The notes: generated by a model from the sequence alone, not told the origin. A stretch of 64,000 bases of DNA from Marivivens aquimaris (GCF_015220045.1 NZ_JADBGB010000001.1:1579001-1643000); one strand, 5' to 3'. Positions 10,211 to 19,670 are shown, numbered from the stretch's first letter. A program made the numbers and translations.

Positions 10211-12223
10211 TTATTCAGCCGCAACCTTGGGCTCGGCAGCGCGGGCTTTGGCCTGCGCGGAAAGTTCGGCCATCAGCTGCGATGCGCGTGCAATCGGGTT
10301 GGTCAGGTAGAAGTCCTTGACCACGTTGCGGAAGGTCGCATCGCCCAGTTTGCCGGTTTCCAGCGGTGCCCACTCGTTTTCGACGACTTCGTCGATCTGA
10401 GCGAGGTGCGGAACGTCGGCAACCAGCTTCTGGCGGAGTTGTGCGAGGCTGTCCCACGGCAGGGTCGCGCCAAGTTCGGCGGACAGTGCACGAAGGATCG
10501 CCCAGTTTTCTTTGGCTTCACCCGGAGCGAAGCAAGCGCGGAGCGCGAGCTGCGGACGGCCTTCGGTGTTTACGAACAGGCCGTTTTCTTCGGTGTAGGC
10601 GGCAGCCGGCAGGATGATGTCGGCGCGGTGTGCACCGCGGTCGCCATGCGAGCCCTGATAGATGACGGTCGCGCCTTCGCCGACTTCAACTTCGTCAGCG
10701 CCGAGGTTGAACACGACTTCCGCACCGTTCAGCGCTGCGTCGAGGCCGCCTTCGGTGACAGCGCCTACGTCCAGCGCGCCAACTGCCGAAGCAGCGGTGT
10801 GCAGAACCAGCAGCTTGGAGCCACCGTTCGCAGCCAGCTGCATCGCAGCAGCCAGAACAGCTTCGCCGTCGGCTTCGTTCAGAGCGCCCTGGCCGACGAT
10901 GATGACACCGTTGCCTGCGTTCTTGCCCGAATCCAGCAGCGACTGGAGCGCCGCACGGTCGTTGCCGAGGTTGTCGTAATCGTAGGTGAAATCACCGCCC
11001 TCGCCCACAACAGCCACGTTCGCGCCGCGCAGCCATGCTTTGCGGATACGTGCGTTCAGGACCGGAGCTTCGACGCGCGGGTTGGCGCCGATGATGACGA
11101 TGTTCTCTGCGGTATCGAGGTCTTCGACAGCAGCGTTACCGACGTAAGCCGAACGGTTGCCAGCAGGCACGCGCGAACGGTTGGTACGGGATTCGACGTT
11201 GCCGCCGAGGCCTTCGACCAGAGTCTTGAGGCTGTAGGCTGCTTCGACGTTGACCAGATCACCGATCAGACCGGCGACCTTCTTGCCCTTCATCGCGGCA
11301 GCGGTAGCTGCGAGAGCCTCGCCCCACGATGCTTTGCGGAGCTTGCCGTTCTCACGGATATACGGCGTGTCGAGGCGTTGGCGACGCAGACCGTCCCAAA
11401 CGAAGCGCGACTTGTCCGAAATCCATTCTTCGTTCACGCCGTCGTGGTTGCGCGGCAGGATACGCATGACCTGACGGCCTTTGGTATCGACGCGGATGTT
11501 GGAACCCAGAGCGTCCATCACGTCGATGGTTTCGGTCTTGGTCAGTTCCCACGGACGGGCGGTGAAAGCGTAAGGCTTGGAAACCAGCGCACCGACCGGG
11601 CAGAGGTCGATGATGTTACCCTGCATATTCGAATCGAGGGTCTGGTTCAGGTAGCTGGTGATCTCTGCATCTTCACCGCGGCCGGTCTGGCCCATCTGCA
11701 TGATGCCGGCGACTTCGGAGGTGAAGCGGACGCAGCGGGTGCAGCTGATGCAGCGGGTCATGTGGGTTTCGACCAGCGGGCCAAGATCGAGGTCGTCCAC
11801 AGCGCGCTTCGGTTCGCGGAAACGCGAGAAGTCGACACCGTAGGCCATCGCCTGGTCCTGAAGGTCACATTCACCACCCTGGTCGCAGATCGGGCAATCC
11901 AGCGGGTGGTTGATGAGAAGGAATTCCATCACGCCTTCGCGCGCTTTCTTCACCATCGGAGAGTTCGTCTTGACGACCGGCGGCTGGCCTTCCGGTCCAG
12001 GACGGAGGTCTTTGACCTGCATGGCGCACGAAGCAGCAGGCTTCGGCGGACCACCTACGACTTCGACGAGACACATGCGGCAGTTGCCCGCGATGGACAG
12101 ACGCTCGTGGTAGCAGAAGCGCGGGACTTCGATTCCGGCTTCTTCACAAGCCTGAATCAGCGTCATGGCACCCGGTACTTCCAGCTCAATCCCGTCGATG
12201 ATGATTTTTTTCAAATCGGACAT
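10211..12223 (-). CDS. nuoG: NADH-quinone oxidoreductase subunit G
   Basis: A 670-aa iron-sulfur subunit of the peripheral arm. The N-terminal ferredoxin domain binds a 2Fe-2S cluster (CYHERLS then CRMC), followed by [17 protein letters not shown] and [10 protein letters not shown] for the 4Fe-4S clusters, then a degenerate molybdopterin-oxidoreductase domain without cofactor. The start ATG at 12221-12223 ([11 protein letters not shown]) has a suitable Shine-Dalgarno (AAGG, 6 bases away). It is preceded by 298 non-coding bases containing the terminator of the DUF5333 gene, so it probably heads its own transcript nuoG-N. Confidence 0.96.
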   Translation of the reverse strand: MSDLKKIIIDGIELEVPGAMTLIQACEEAGIEVPRFCYHERLSIAGNCRMCLVEVVGGPPKPAASCAMQVKDLRPGPEGQPPVVKTNSPMVKKAREGVMEFLLINHPLDCPICDQGGECDLQDQAMAYGVDFSRFREPKRAVDDLDLGPLVETHMTRCISCTRCVRFTSEVAGIMQMGQTGRGEDAEITSYLNQTLDSNMQGNIIDLCPVGALVSKPYAFTARPWELTKTETIDVMDALGSNIRVDTKGRQVMRILPRNHDGVNEEWISDKSRFVWDGLRRQRLDTPYIRENGKLRKASWGEALAATAAAMKGKKVAGLIGDLVNVEAAYSLKTLVEGLGGNVESRTNRSRVPAGNRSAYVGNAAVEDLDTAENIVIIGANPRVEAPVLNARIRKAWLRGANVAVVGEGGDFTYDYDNLGNDRAALQSLLDSGKNAGNGVIIVGQGALNEADGEAVLAAAMQLAANGGSKLLVLHTAASAVGALDVGAVTEGGLDAALNGAEVVFNLGADEVEVGEGATVIYQGSHGDRGAHRADIILPAAAYTEENGLFVNTEGRPQLALRACFAPGEAKENWAILRALSAELGATLPWDSLAQLRQKLVADVPHLAQIDEVVENEWAPLETGKLGDATFRNVVKDFYLTNPIARASQLMAELSAQAKARAAEPKVAAE

Positions 12224-12521
12224 GGCCAGCCTTTTGGTTCTTGTCGCTCCGACGCAATGCCGATCGCGCAATGCACGATTAGGCACTCGGTCGCGGGCGT
12301 TCTAACGCGGCTTGCCGCGCTACGCCAGTCGTTACGACACCAAAAGGCGTGGAAAATTCACGGCATATCCGAAAAGAGCGCACCAAATACCCGAGAATAT
12401 GGCTTGCAACGGCCTTTCGAGCAGATTGCCGCAAATATATGCGACTTTCAGGATGTTACCGATAGACTCGGAAATGATACAAAAAGGCCCGCCGAATGGG
12501 CGGGCCTCATATCCGAGTGAT
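12224..12521. other. Intergenic region upstream of nuoG
   Basis: This stretch of about 300 bases lies between the DUF5333 stop and nuoG. Its right end holds the terminator of the DUF5333 gene (12482-12506). A short GC-rich inverted repeat, CGCGGC-TT-GCCGCG, occupies 12306-12319. The middle part (about 12340-12480) is richer in A/T than the genes around it and is where a promoter for nuoG-N would be expected, but I cannot identify a convincing -35/-10 pair. Confidence 0.5.
12482..12506 (-). terminator. Intrinsic terminator after the DUF5333 gene
   Basis: In minus-strand direction an 8-bp perfect stem GGCCCGCC/GGCGGGCC (12499-12506 with 12486-12493, 5-base loop) is followed directly by a run of five T (12481-12485). 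It begins about 16 bases after the DUF5333 stop and would separate that gene from nuoG. Confidence 0.85.
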
Positions 12522-12917
12522 TCAGTGGATTAACGAACCCACAGTCGTGTTCGCGGCCATCTCGGCCTCCCCTACCGCGCAGTAGGTCGCATCATTGCCG
12601 GACACCGCGCCCTTATCGGCAAGGCGCTGGCGAGCGATGTCTTCGAGGCGGGCTTTCTCGACCTTGTCGTCCACATAGGCGTCGATCTCGTCACCGCTGT
12701 AGCCCAGTTCGCGGGCACGGCTCTTGAGGCCGTTGAGGTAGGAATATCCACGGATCAGGCGAACGCTGATGTTGTCGCAATTGTCGGCGATCTCGATTGC
12801 CATACCGGCAGCAATCAGGCCCTCGCTGATTTCGGTCACGTCCTTGAGCGGCGTCTGCGCGCCCGACGCCGTTGCGATAGTCGCTGCAAGCAGGGTCGGA
12901 AGAATGAGTCTGCGCAT
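12522..12917 (-). CDS. DUF5333 family secreted protein in the nuo locus
   Basis: A 131-aa protein with a Sec signal peptide (MRRLILPTLLAATIATASGAQ), so periplasmic. The mature protein contains ADNCDNISVRLIRGYSYLNGLKSRARELGYS and a second cysteine in ATYCAVGEAE, which I recognise as the DUF5333 pattern of Rhodobacteraceae; two cysteines could pair. The start ATG at 12915-12917 has an AAAGGA ribosome-binding site. It stands alone between two terminators, between nuoF and nuoG, so it probably has its own promoter. Function unknown. Confidence 0.8.
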   Translation of the reverse strand: MRRLILPTLLAATIATASGAQTPLKDVTEISEGLIAAGMAIEIADNCDNISVRLIRGYSYLNGLKSRARELGYSGDEIDAYVDDKVEKARLEDIARQRLADKGAVSGNDATYCAVGEAEMAANTTVGSLIH

Positions 12918-13016
12918 GGTCGTCCTTTCGTTGAATGCGGGGCATGAAATGGAGCGAACCCCACCGCTATTCAATATCACCCCGCCAAAACGTGATTGCA
13001 TTCGCAGAAACGAGCC

Positions 13017-13050
13017 GCGGCCTGCCTCTGTTTTCCAGAGTGCAGGCCGC
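13017..13050. other. Strong unexplained hairpin
   Basis: Arms GCGGCCTGC-CTCTG and CAGAG-T-GCAGGCCGC pair over 14 bp with one bulged base and a 5-base loop. No T-run follows on either strand, so it does not look like a standard terminator. It sits about 100 bases upstream of the DUF5333 start and could be a 5'-leader structure or part of a small RNA. Confidence 0.6.
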
Positions 13051-13162
13051 TTGGTCCGTGAGTGGACTAGCGCCCGTCGCAAGACGAACCAGACGTCACT
13101 ACACATCAAGGCATGTGAATACGATAGTGGTTTTCCCCACCTGCGAAAATGCACAGAAACGC

Positions 13163-13186
13163 AAAAGGCAGCCCGAAGGCTGCCTT
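13163..13186 (-). terminator. Intrinsic terminator after nuoF
   Basis: In minus-strand direction the 9-bp stem AAGGCAGCC/GGCTGCCTT with a 4-base TTCG loop (13165-13186) ends in TTTTGC. It starts about 25 bases after the nuoF stop. The TTCG tetraloop makes it especially stable. It would end the nuoA-F transcript. Confidence 0.85.
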
Positions 13187-13210
13187 ACGCTAAGTCACTG
13201 TTCTGCTTAA

Positions 13211-14491
13211 TTATTCAGCGGCGATGCTCTTGCCGTTGACGCGGTCTTCGATCACGTCGCGGAAGTTGCGGATCAGACCCTGGATCGGCCATGCAGCGGC
13301 GTCGCCGAGCGCACAGATCGTGTGGCCTTCGACCTGCTTGGTCACGTTGAACAGCATGTCGATTTCTTCGACCGACGCGTTGCCCTGAACGAGACGCTCC
13401 ATCACGCGCATCATCCAGCCGGTACCTTCGCGGCACGGGGTACACTGGCCGCAGCTCTCGTGCTTGTAGAACTTCGACAGGCGCCAGATCGCTTTGATGA
13501 TGTCGGTCGACTTGTCCATGACGATGACCGCTGCGGTGCCGAGGCCCGAACCGAGCTCGCCCCGCAGGTAGTCGAAGTCCATGATGGCGTCTTTCATCTT
13601 CTCGCCGCGCACACACGGAACCGACGAGCCACCCGGAATAACGGCAAGCAGGTTGTCCCAGCCGCCACGGATGCCGCCGCAGTGCTTTTCGATCAGCTCT
13701 TCGAAGGAGATCGACATCTCTTCTTCAACGACGCACGGGTTGTTTACGTGGCCCGAGATCGCGAACAGCTTGGTGCCCGCGTTGTTCTGGCGGCCGAAGC
13801 CCGAGAACCACGACGCGCCGCGGCGCAGGATGGTCGGAACAACAGCAATCGATTCGACGTTGTTCACGGTGGTCGGGCAGCCGTAGAGGCCCGCGCCAGC
13901 CGGGAACGGCGGCTTCATGCGGGGCATGCCCTTTTTGCCTTCGAGGCTTTCGATCAGCGCGGTTTCTTCACCGCAGATGTAAGCGCCAGCACCGTGGTGC
14001 AAATAGAGATCGAAGTCGTAGCCCGAACCGGCAGCGTTCTTGCCCAGAAGGCCAGCGTCATAAGCTTCGTCGATTGCAGCCTGAAGTGCCTCGCGCTCGC
14101 GGATGTATTCGCCGCGCAGGTAGATGTAGCAGGCGTGAGCATTCATCGCGAACGACGCAATCAGGCAGCCTTCGATCAGAGTGTGCGGATCATGCCGCAT
14201 GATCTCGCGGTCCTTACAGGTGCCCGGCTCCGATTCGTCGGCGTTCACGACGAGGTACGACGGACGACCGTCCGATTCCTTGGGCATGAAGGACCACTTC
14301 AGACCGGTGGGGAAGCCCGCACCGCCACGACCGCGAAGACCCGAAGCCTTCATCTCGTCGATGATCCAGTCACGGCCCTTCTGGATGATACCTGCCGTAC
14401 CGTCCCAATGACCACGAGACATCGCACCCTTCAGAGTGCGTTCATGCATACCATAGATATTGGTGAAAATCCGGTCCTGATCCTTGAGCAT
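13211..14491 (-). CDS. nuoF: NADH-quinone oxidoreductase subunit F
   Basis: The 426-aa NADH-oxidising flavoprotein subunit. The FMN/NADH-binding glycine-rich loop [16 protein letters not shown] lies near residue 53, a second nucleotide-site segment [19 protein letters not shown] near residue 170, and the N3 4Fe-4S motif [15 protein letters not shown] near residue 345 with the fourth Cys in [13 protein letters not shown]. Length is typical for alphaproteobacteria. It follows the DUF5337-like gene by 3 bases and is followed by a strong terminator. Confidence 0.97.
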   Translation of the reverse strand: MLKDQDRIFTNIYGMHERTLKGAMSRGHWDGTAGIIQKGRDWIIDEMKASGLRGRGGAGFPTGLKWSFMPKESDGRPSYLVVNADESEPGTCKDREIMRHDPHTLIEGCLIASFAMNAHACYIYLRGEYIREREALQAAIDEAYDAGLLGKNAAGSGYDFDLYLHHGAGAYICGEETALIESLEGKKGMPRMKPPFPAGAGLYGCPTTVNNVESIAVVPTILRRGASWFSGFGRQNNAGTKLFAISGHVNNPCVVEEEMSISFEELIEKHCGGIRGGWDNLLAVIPGGSSVPCVRGEKMKDAIMDFDYLRGELGSGLGTAAVIVMDKSTDIIKAIWRLSKFYKHESCGQCTPCREGTGWMMRVMERLVQGNASVEEIDMLFNVTKQVEGHTICALGDAAAWPIQGLIRNFRDVIEDRVNGKSIAAE

Positions 14492-14494
14492 GGC

Positions 14495-14719
14495 TCATCC
14501 TTCATCATTCTGGCGTGACCGCCAGATGCCATAAGTCATCCATAAAGCCCAGACAAAACCTGCAAGGGCTATGAGATCGAAAAGGGCGCGCGTCCTTTGG
14601 GACAGCCCCAGTTGCCCGCCAACAAAGGTCGCGACGATCCAGAAAATGCCGACGCCAGCGAGGAACAGCGCCGCGCGCCGTCCGTCTGCACCATTAGCAT
14701 TTTTCGGGTCGTTCGACAT
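14495..14719 (-). CDS. Small membrane protein, DUF5337-like
   Basis: A 74-aa protein with a hydrophilic N-terminus (MSNDPKNANGADGRR) and two transmembrane helices (AALFLAGVGIFWIVATFVGG and LFDLIALAGFVWALWMTYGI), ending in a basic tail IWRSRQNDEG. It resembles the DUF5337 proteins found inside Rhodobacterales nuo operons; the family assignment is from memory of the pattern. Its start overlaps the upstream stop by one base (TAATG) and nuoF follows after 3 bases, so it is tightly coupled with complex I expression. Role unknown. Confidence 0.7.
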   Translation of the reverse strand: MSNDPKNANGADGRRAALFLAGVGIFWIVATFVGGQLGLSQRTRALFDLIALAGFVWALWMTYGIWRSRQNDEG

Positions 14720-15405
14720 TACTGACCTTCGACGTCGTTAGTTTTGGCACGAGCGCGGAAACCGGCAACGCCGAGTTTCAGCACCAATTTAGCTTGTTCG
14801 ACCCAGTTATCGCGGGTCACGCGGCCTTTGAAGCGCGGAAGGTTGTTGTCCATCCACACGACTTCTTCGTCGGTCCACGCGGCGATCTGATCGTAATGAT
14901 AGATACCGTTCATGTTGAGCGTCGCTTCGAGCTTCGGACCGATACCTTCGATGATCTTCAGGTCGTCGGCGTCACCTTCACGCGGCTCGTCCAGAGCGGG
15001 CGGTCGAACGCCCTCGCCTGTCGCTTCATCGGCGGTCGTGCCCTCGTCCTCGCCATCGTCGGAACCCTGCATCGGTTCAGCGGTGACTTCGACTTCGGTC
15101 GGGTCAGTCTCGGCAGCTTCGGAAACCTCGGGCGCGGTGCCGGTCTCGACGCTGTCAGTGGGATCGGGCTCGGGTTCGGCGACTACTTCGGGTTCGACGA
15201 CTACATGTGCCTCTTGGGGCTCCGGCCCTTCGCCGTCACAGAAGAAGTAGTTCAGCAGGAAGCCCGCAATCGCGGCAACAATGATGCCAGCGATGACCGC
15301 CATCACCAGACCCAAACCCGAGAAGACAGCAGCAGCCAGCCCGATCACCGCAGCGGCGATCCAGCAGTTGCGCTGGCAGGCATTGGTCGATGCGGAACGG
15401 GTTAT
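14719..15405 (-). CDS. Membrane-anchored helix-hairpin-helix-like protein of the nuo operon; probable ATA start
   Basis: Layout: a short N-terminal segment with two cysteines (ACQRNC), one or two membrane helices (residues about 15-55), an acidic Pro/Glu/Thr-rich linker, and a C-terminal domain of about 65 residues with DDLKIIEGIGPKLEATLN, a helix-hairpin-helix-like signature also present at the end of NuoE. Homologues are sometimes called 41-kDa complex I-like subunits. No ATG, GTG or TTG lies in frame between the upstream stop and GTG 15348. GTG 15348 has no Shine-Dalgarno and cuts into the first helix, while ATA at 15403-15405 sits 7 bases after a perfect AGGAG. I therefore annotate 228 aa from ATA; from GTG it would be 209 aa. 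Confidence 0.7.
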   Translation of the reverse strand: MTRSASTNACQRNCWIAAAVIGLAAAVFSGLGLVMAVIAGIIVAAIAGFLLNYFFCDGEGPEPQEAHVVVEPEVVAEPEPDPTDSVETGTAPEVSEAAETDPTEVEVTAEPMQGSDDGEDEGTTADEATGEGVRPPALDEPREGDADDLKIIEGIGPKLEATLNMNGIYHYDQIAAWTDEEVVWMDNNLPRFKGRVTRDNWVEQAKLVLKLGVAGFRARAKTNDVEGQ

Positions 15406-15419
15406 GATCCTACTCCTGT
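15403..15419 (-). promoter_or_regulatory. Ribosome-binding site with candidate ATA start codon
   Basis: In minus-strand direction AGGAG is followed by TAGGATC and then ATA, the optimum distance for a start. The frame from this ATA continues without a stop into the downstream protein. ATC three bases earlier is the other non-standard possibility. Confidence 0.55.
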
Positions 15420-15466
15420 GAAAAGCGGCCCGATGGAACGGGGCAGAGTTTCCCCTGCCCTACCAA

Positions 15467-16561
15467 TCAGTTACCAGCCAGATCCTTGGCTTGGCCGATC
15501 CAGTTTTCACGCTCGACGCGGCCTTTGTAGTTCAGGCGGGTGTTGATCCAGGTCGCCTCGTCAGCGCTCCAGGACGCGATCTGGGCGTAGTGGTAAACAC
15601 CGATGCCGTTCAGCTGTTCTTCGGCCTTCGGTCCGATGCCGCCGATCTTCTTCAGATCGTCAGCGCCGCCCTCACGCGGAGCGTCGAGCAGTTCGGGCTG
15701 GGTGCCTTCGACCTGAACGTCAGCTTCCGGATGGCCGCTGCCGTCAACGGTGGCTTCCTGAACGGTCACACCGGTTTCGTCGACAGGCTTGCCTTCGGCA
15801 GGCTTCGGTTCGTTTTCTTCGATCTGCTTCTGGGTCGCCTTCGCGGTACCCTGCTTGCCGAGCCACGGGGTCAGCAGCGGAACTTCGGTGCCGTCGATAC
15901 GCTTGACGGTGTCGCCGATGTCGACAGCCAGCTGGGCCGAAGCGTTGTACTGTTGCTTGCCGCTTTCGTGGTCGGTCAGCGAGGTCAGGCCAGACAGCGG
16001 CTCTGCTGCATAGCGGCCGTTCTGCGGACCCGGAACCGGAACGTTACCGGCGGCCAGCTCGTCGAGCAGCCAGCGCAGTTTGTCGGCGGTGAGGTCTTCG
16101 TAGTAGTCCTTGCCGATCTGGGCCATCGGTGCGTTCGTGCAGGAACCGAGGCATTCGACCTCTTCCCAAGTGAACTTGCCGTCAGCCGACAGAGTGAACG
16201 GGTGGGCGTTGATCTTCTCTTTGCAGACGGCGATCAGGTCTTCCGCACCGCAGATCATGCACGACAGAGTGCCGCAGATCTGGATGTGAGCGATCGAGCC
16301 GGTCGGCTGGAGCTGGAACATGAAGTAGAAGGTCGCGACTTCGAGCGCACGGATGTACGCCATGCCGAGCATGTCCGCGACGGCTTCGATAGCCGGACGG
16401 GTCAGCCAGCCTTCTTGTTCTTGGGCACGCCACAGAAGAGGAATGATCGCCGAAGCCTGACGGCCTTCGGGATATTTCGTCATCTGGGCTTCGGCCCAGG
16501 CTTGGTTTTCAGCCGTAAAGGCAAAAGAAGCGGGCTGTTCGTGGTGCAAACGGCGAAGCAT
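15467..16561 (-). CDS. nuoE: NADH-quinone oxidoreductase subunit E with C-terminal extension
   Basis: The 2Fe-2S (N1a) subunit of the NADH dehydrogenase module. The thioredoxin-like domain (residues about 10-165) carries the cluster cysteines in [11 protein letters not shown] and ECLGSC. At 364 aa it is about 200 residues longer than E. coli NuoE: a Gln/Glu/Pro-rich linker leads to a C-terminal domain (about 300-364) with [18 protein letters not shown], closely similar to the end of the next gene. Extended NuoE proteins are known from Rhodobacter relatives. It starts at ATG 16559-16561. Confidence 0.95.
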   Translation of the reverse strand: MLRRLHHEQPASFAFTAENQAWAEAQMTKYPEGRQASAIIPLLWRAQEQEGWLTRPAIEAVADMLGMAYIRALEVATFYFMFQLQPTGSIAHIQICGTLSCMICGAEDLIAVCKEKINAHPFTLSADGKFTWEEVECLGSCTNAPMAQIGKDYYEDLTADKLRWLLDELAAGNVPVPGPQNGRYAAEPLSGLTSLTDHESGKQQYNASAQLAVDIGDTVKRIDGTEVPLLTPWLGKQGTAKATQKQIEENEPKPAEGKPVDETGVTVQEATVDGSGHPEADVQVEGTQPELLDAPREGGADDLKKIGGIGPKAEEQLNGIGVYHYAQIASWSADEATWINTRLNYKGRVERENWIGQAKDLAGN

Positions 16562-16619
16562 CAGGCTCTGGCTCCGGTCTTGGCGGCGGCGCGCTGCGCA
16601 CAGCCTTGGTTTCTAAGTG

Positions 16620-16889
16620 TCAGGACGCGCTACACGTCCCTGTCTGGAGCGACATGCTCCCGTTTGGTTCGAGAACCGCGAGACCTTCGGCATAAAGCGT
16701 CTGTTCCGCGTCGAAAGCCTCTTCCTCGGTCAACCGCGATGCCGCCAGAATGGAGGCGCGGTTTTCGTTGGTCATGACACAGCCGGCGTTTTCTATCGCA
16801 ACGACCAGCGCGTCAACGTTTTCCTGACTTCCGGCCAGCGCCGCAGTCGCCACGAGGGCAAGCGCGATACCGGCGATGTTCTTTCTCAT
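16620..16889 (-). CDS. Small secreted protein between nuoD and nuoE, unknown
   Basis: An 89-aa protein with a clear Sec signal peptide (MRKNIAGIALALVATAALAGS), hence periplasmic. The mature part is about 68 residues with two cysteines (NAGCVMTNEN and QTGTCSAS) that may form a disulfide. The start ATG at 16887-16889 has AAGGG six bases upstream; the frame upstream of it is not hydrophobic. I recognise no family. It lies in the nuo operon, about 60 bases from each neighbour, and is presumably coexpressed. Confidence 0.7.
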   Translation of the reverse strand: MRKNIAGIALALVATAALAGSQENVDALVVAIENAGCVMTNENRASILAASRLTEEEAFDAEQTLYAEGLAVLEPNGSMSLQTGTCSAS

Positions 16890-16951
16890 TTCACTGCCCT
16901 TTCCGTAGGACAGAAGACCGCCGACCCCGAAAGGCCGGCGGCGCAAACTGT

Positions 16952-18166
16952 TTAGCGGTCGATCTCGCCGAACACGACGTCCATCGTACCGATGATCGCC
17001 GCAACGTCGGCCAGCTGGTGACCGGTCGCGATGTGGTCCATCGCCTGCAGGTGCAGGTAACCCGGTGCGCGCAGCTTGGCGCGGTAAGGCTTGTTGGTGC
17101 CGTCAGCCTTGAGGTAGACGCCGAATTCCCCCTTCGGCGCTTCAACGCAGGCATAAACCTCGCCCTCGGGGACGTGGAAGCCTTCGGTGTAGAGCTTGAA
17201 GTGATGGATCAGCGATTCCATCGAGGTCTTCATATCGCTACGCTTCGGCGGCGTGATCTTACCGCGGGCCAGAACGTCACCGCGCTCGACGCGCAGCTTG
17301 GCAGTGGCCTGCTTGATGATCGAGGTCGACTGGCGCATCTCTTCCATACGGACGAGGTAGCGGTCATAGCAGTCGCCGTTCTTGCCGACAGGGATCTGGA
17401 AATCGAACTCGTCGTAGCACTCGTAAGGCTGCGCACGGCGAAGGTCCCAAGCGAGGCCCGAACCACGGACCATCACGCCCGAGAAGCCCCAATCCTGGAT
17501 TTCCTGCTCGTTCACGATGCCGATGTTGACGTTGCGCTGCTTGAAAATACGGTTTTCAGTCAGCAGACCGTCGATGTCGTCCAGAACGTTCGGGAAGTGA
17601 TCGGCCCAAGCGTCAATATCGTCGAGAAGCGCGTCAGGCAGATCCTGGTGAACGCCGCCCGGACGGAAGTACGCCGCGTGAAGGCGGGCACCGCAGGCGC
17701 GTTCGTAGAAGATCATCAGCTTTTCGCGTTCTTCAAAGCCCCAGAGCGGTGGCGTCAGCGCGCCGACGTCCATCGCCTGCGTCGTCACGTTCAGAAGGTG
17801 GTTCAGAACGCGGCCGATTTCCGAGTAAAGAACGCGGATCAGCGAGGCACGGCGCGGAACTTCGACGCCGGTCAGCTTTTCGATCGCGAGGCACCATGCG
17901 TGCTCTTGGTTCATCGGCGCCACGTAGTCGAGGCGGTCGAAGTACGGCAGGTTTTGCAGGTAGGTGCGGCTTTCCATCAGCTTTTCGGTGCCACGGTGCA
18001 GCAGGCCGATGTGCGGGTCGCAACGCTCGACGATCTCGCCGTCAAGTTCGAGCACCAGACGCAGAACGCCGTGTGCCGCAGGGTGCTGCGGACCGAAGTT
18101 GATGTTGAAATTGCGGATTTTCTGTTCGCCGGTCAGGGCGTCTTCGAAACCTTTGGCGCCGTCCAT
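16952..18166 (-). CDS. nuoD: NADH-quinone oxidoreductase subunit D
   Basis: The 404-aa 49-kDa-type subunit that lines the quinone site with NuoB; it is homologous to the large subunit of NiFe hydrogenases but lacks the metal-ligand cysteines. Conserved segments: [20 protein letters not shown] near residue 25, [12 protein letters not shown] near 55 and the C-terminal VFGEIDR. The ATG at 18164-18166 overlaps the nuoC stop (TGATG); a GTG one codon earlier is possible. Confidence 0.97.
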   Translation of the reverse strand: MDGAKGFEDALTGEQKIRNFNINFGPQHPAAHGVLRLVLELDGEIVERCDPHIGLLHRGTEKLMESRTYLQNLPYFDRLDYVAPMNQEHAWCLAIEKLTGVEVPRRASLIRVLYSEIGRVLNHLLNVTTQAMDVGALTPPLWGFEEREKLMIFYERACGARLHAAYFRPGGVHQDLPDALLDDIDAWADHFPNVLDDIDGLLTENRIFKQRNVNIGIVNEQEIQDWGFSGVMVRGSGLAWDLRRAQPYECYDEFDFQIPVGKNGDCYDRYLVRMEEMRQSTSIIKQATAKLRVERGDVLARGKITPPKRSDMKTSMESLIHHFKLYTEGFHVPEGEVYACVEAPKGEFGVYLKADGTNKPYRAKLRAPGYLHLQAMDHIATGHQLADVAAIIGTMDVVFGEIDR

Positions 18167-18771
18167 CACTTGGCCCCTTCCTTTTCGTCGCCCGGAAGGA
18201 TGTATTCAGCACCTTCCCACGGGGACATGAAATCGAACTGACGGTATTCCTGAACCAGCTTTACCGGCTCGTAGACAACGCGCTTCTGCGCTTCGTCATA
18301 GCGAACTTCGGTGTAACCGGTCGTCGGGAAGTCCTTGCGCAGCGGATAACCACGGAAACCGTAGTCGGTCAGGATGCGGCGCAGGTCGGGATGACCCGAG
18401 AAGAGAATGCCGAACATGTCGAACACTTCACGCTCGAACCAGTTGGCCGAGGGGTGAACGTCGACGATCGACGGAACCATCTGGTCCTCGCGCACCGAAA
18501 CGCGCAGGCGGATGCGGTGGTTCTGGTACATCGACAGGAAGTGGTAAACGACGTCGAAACGCTTGGCACGGCCCGGATAGTCGACAGCGGTGATATCGAC
18601 CAGCGACGAGAACTGGCATGACGCGTCGGTCTTCAGAAACTCGACGAAGGCCACCAGTTGCGACGGTGCGACATCGACGTTCAGCTCGCCGTGGGTGACA
18701 TCCCACGACACGACGGCGTCGGTCTTTTTCAGTTCGAGCAGTGCGCCCAGCTCTTTGAGTGCTTCGGACAT
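18166..18771 (-). CDS. nuoC: NADH-quinone oxidoreductase subunit C
   Basis: The 201-aa 30-kDa-type subunit of the peripheral arm, contacting NuoD. The family signature is the stretch around residues 110-145: [20 protein letters not shown] followed by [20 protein letters not shown]. NuoC and NuoD are separate genes here, unlike the fused protein of E. coli. It follows nuoB by 9 bases and overlaps nuoD by one base. Confidence 0.97.
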   Translation of the reverse strand: MSEALKELGALLELKKTDAVVSWDVTHGELNVDVAPSQLVAFVEFLKTDASCQFSSLVDITAVDYPGRAKRFDVVYHFLSMYQNHRIRLRVSVREDQMVPSIVDVHPSANWFEREVFDMFGILFSGHPDLRRILTDYGFRGYPLRKDFPTTGYTEVRYDEAQKRVVYEPVKLVQEYRQFDFMSPWEGAEYILPGDEKEGAK

Positions 18772-18780
18772 ATCGGCTCC

Positions 18781-19314
18781 TTAACGCACGATTGTGCCGG
18801 TGCGGCGGATTTTGCGCTGAAGCTGGAGAATACCATACATCAGAGCTTCGGCGGTCGGAGGGCAGCCCGGAACGTAAACGTCGACCGGAACGATGCGGTC
18901 ACAGCCGCGAACCACCGAGTAGGAATAGTGGTAGTAACCACCGCCGTTGGCGCACGAGCCCATCGAGATCACGTAGCGCGGTTCCGGCATCTGGTCGTAA
19001 ACCTTACGGAGCGCCGGAGCCATCTTGTTGGTCAGCGTGCCTGCAACGATCATCAGGTCCGACTGGCGCGGGGATGCGCGCGGCGCGGTGCCGTAGCGTT
19101 CGATGTCGTAGCGCGGCATCGAGGTGTGCATCATCTCAACAGCGCAGCAGGCCAGACCGAAGGTCATCCAGTGCAGCGAACCGGTACGCGCCCAGTTGAT
19201 AACGTCAGCCGTCGAGGTAACGAGGAAACCCTTGTCCTGCAGCTCGCGGTTCAGGCCCTGCGTGACGACTTCCTTGTCCACGCCAGCCGTGTTGGCGCCG
19301 GTCATCACTCCCAT
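18781..19314 (-). CDS. nuoB: NADH-quinone oxidoreductase subunit B
   Basis: The 177-aa subunit that holds cluster N2, the direct electron donor to quinone. Ligand cysteines are seen in [10 protein letters not shown] (tandem CC), GSCANGGG and [11 protein letters not shown]. The start is placed at ATG 19314 (MGVMTGANT), because GAAGGGAG lies 7 bases upstream within the end of nuoA; ATG 19305, overlapping the nuoA stop as TGATG, would give a protein 3 residues shorter and cannot be excluded. Confidence 0.96.
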   Translation of the reverse strand: MGVMTGANTAGVDKEVVTQGLNRELQDKGFLVTSTADVINWARTGSLHWMTFGLACCAVEMMHTSMPRYDIERYGTAPRASPRQSDLMIVAGTLTNKMAPALRKVYDQMPEPRYVISMGSCANGGGYYHYSYSVVRGCDRIVPVDVYVPGCPPTAEALMYGILQLQRKIRRTGTIVR

Positions 19315-19670
19315 TCCAGAGCTCCCTTCTTCCATTCATATGCAAAGCCGGCGGTGAGCACGGCGAGGAACACCATCATCGACCAGAAACCGACCATGCT
19401 CAGATCCTTGAATGCGACCGCCCAAGGGAACAGGAACGCGACTTCGAGGTCGAAGATGATGAAAAGAATCGAGACGAGGTAGAAGCGCACGTCGAATTTC
19501 ATCCGCGCGTCGTCGAATGCGTTAAAGCCGCATTCGTAGGCCGACACTTTTTCCGGATCGGGGTTACGCACAGCGACAATCACCGCTGCAAGCACCAGAA
19601 TCAGGCCGAGCACGATTGCCAGGCCGATAAAAACGACGATGGGGAGATATTCGCGAAGCATGTCTTCCAC
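19305..19670 (-). CDS. nuoA: NADH-quinone oxidoreductase subunit A
   Basis: A 121-aa membrane subunit (ND3 homologue) with three transmembrane helices. The conserved loop [25 protein letters not shown] between helices 1 and 2 includes the cysteine whose accessibility reports the active/deactive state in mitochondria. The start is a GTG at 19668-19670, supported by AAGGA six bases upstream; an internal ATG at 19661 lacks one. It is the first gene of the nuo cluster. Confidence 0.95.
   Translation of the reverse strand: MEDMLREYLPIVVFIGLAIVLGLILVLAAVIVAVRNPDPEKVSAYECGFNAFDDARMKFDVRFYLVSILFIIFDLEVAFLFPWAVAFKDLSMVGFWSMMVFLAVLTAGFAYEWKKGALEWE

Larger units (their letters stand above)
12918..13210. 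other. Intergenic region between nuoF and the DUF5333 gene
   Basis: These 293 bases hold the nuoF terminator (13163-13186), an unusually strong hairpin at 13017-13050, and presumably the promoter of the DUF5333 gene. No coding frame with family resemblance was found. The sequence between the two structures contains no repeat I can name. Confidence 0.5.

Noticed and set aside
14719..15348. GTG at 15348 as start of the membrane-anchored HhH-like protein
   Set aside because: No Shine-Dalgarno precedes it and it starts inside the first hydrophobic helix, while an AGGAG-spaced ATA lies 19 codons upstream in the same open frame. Kept as the fallback start.
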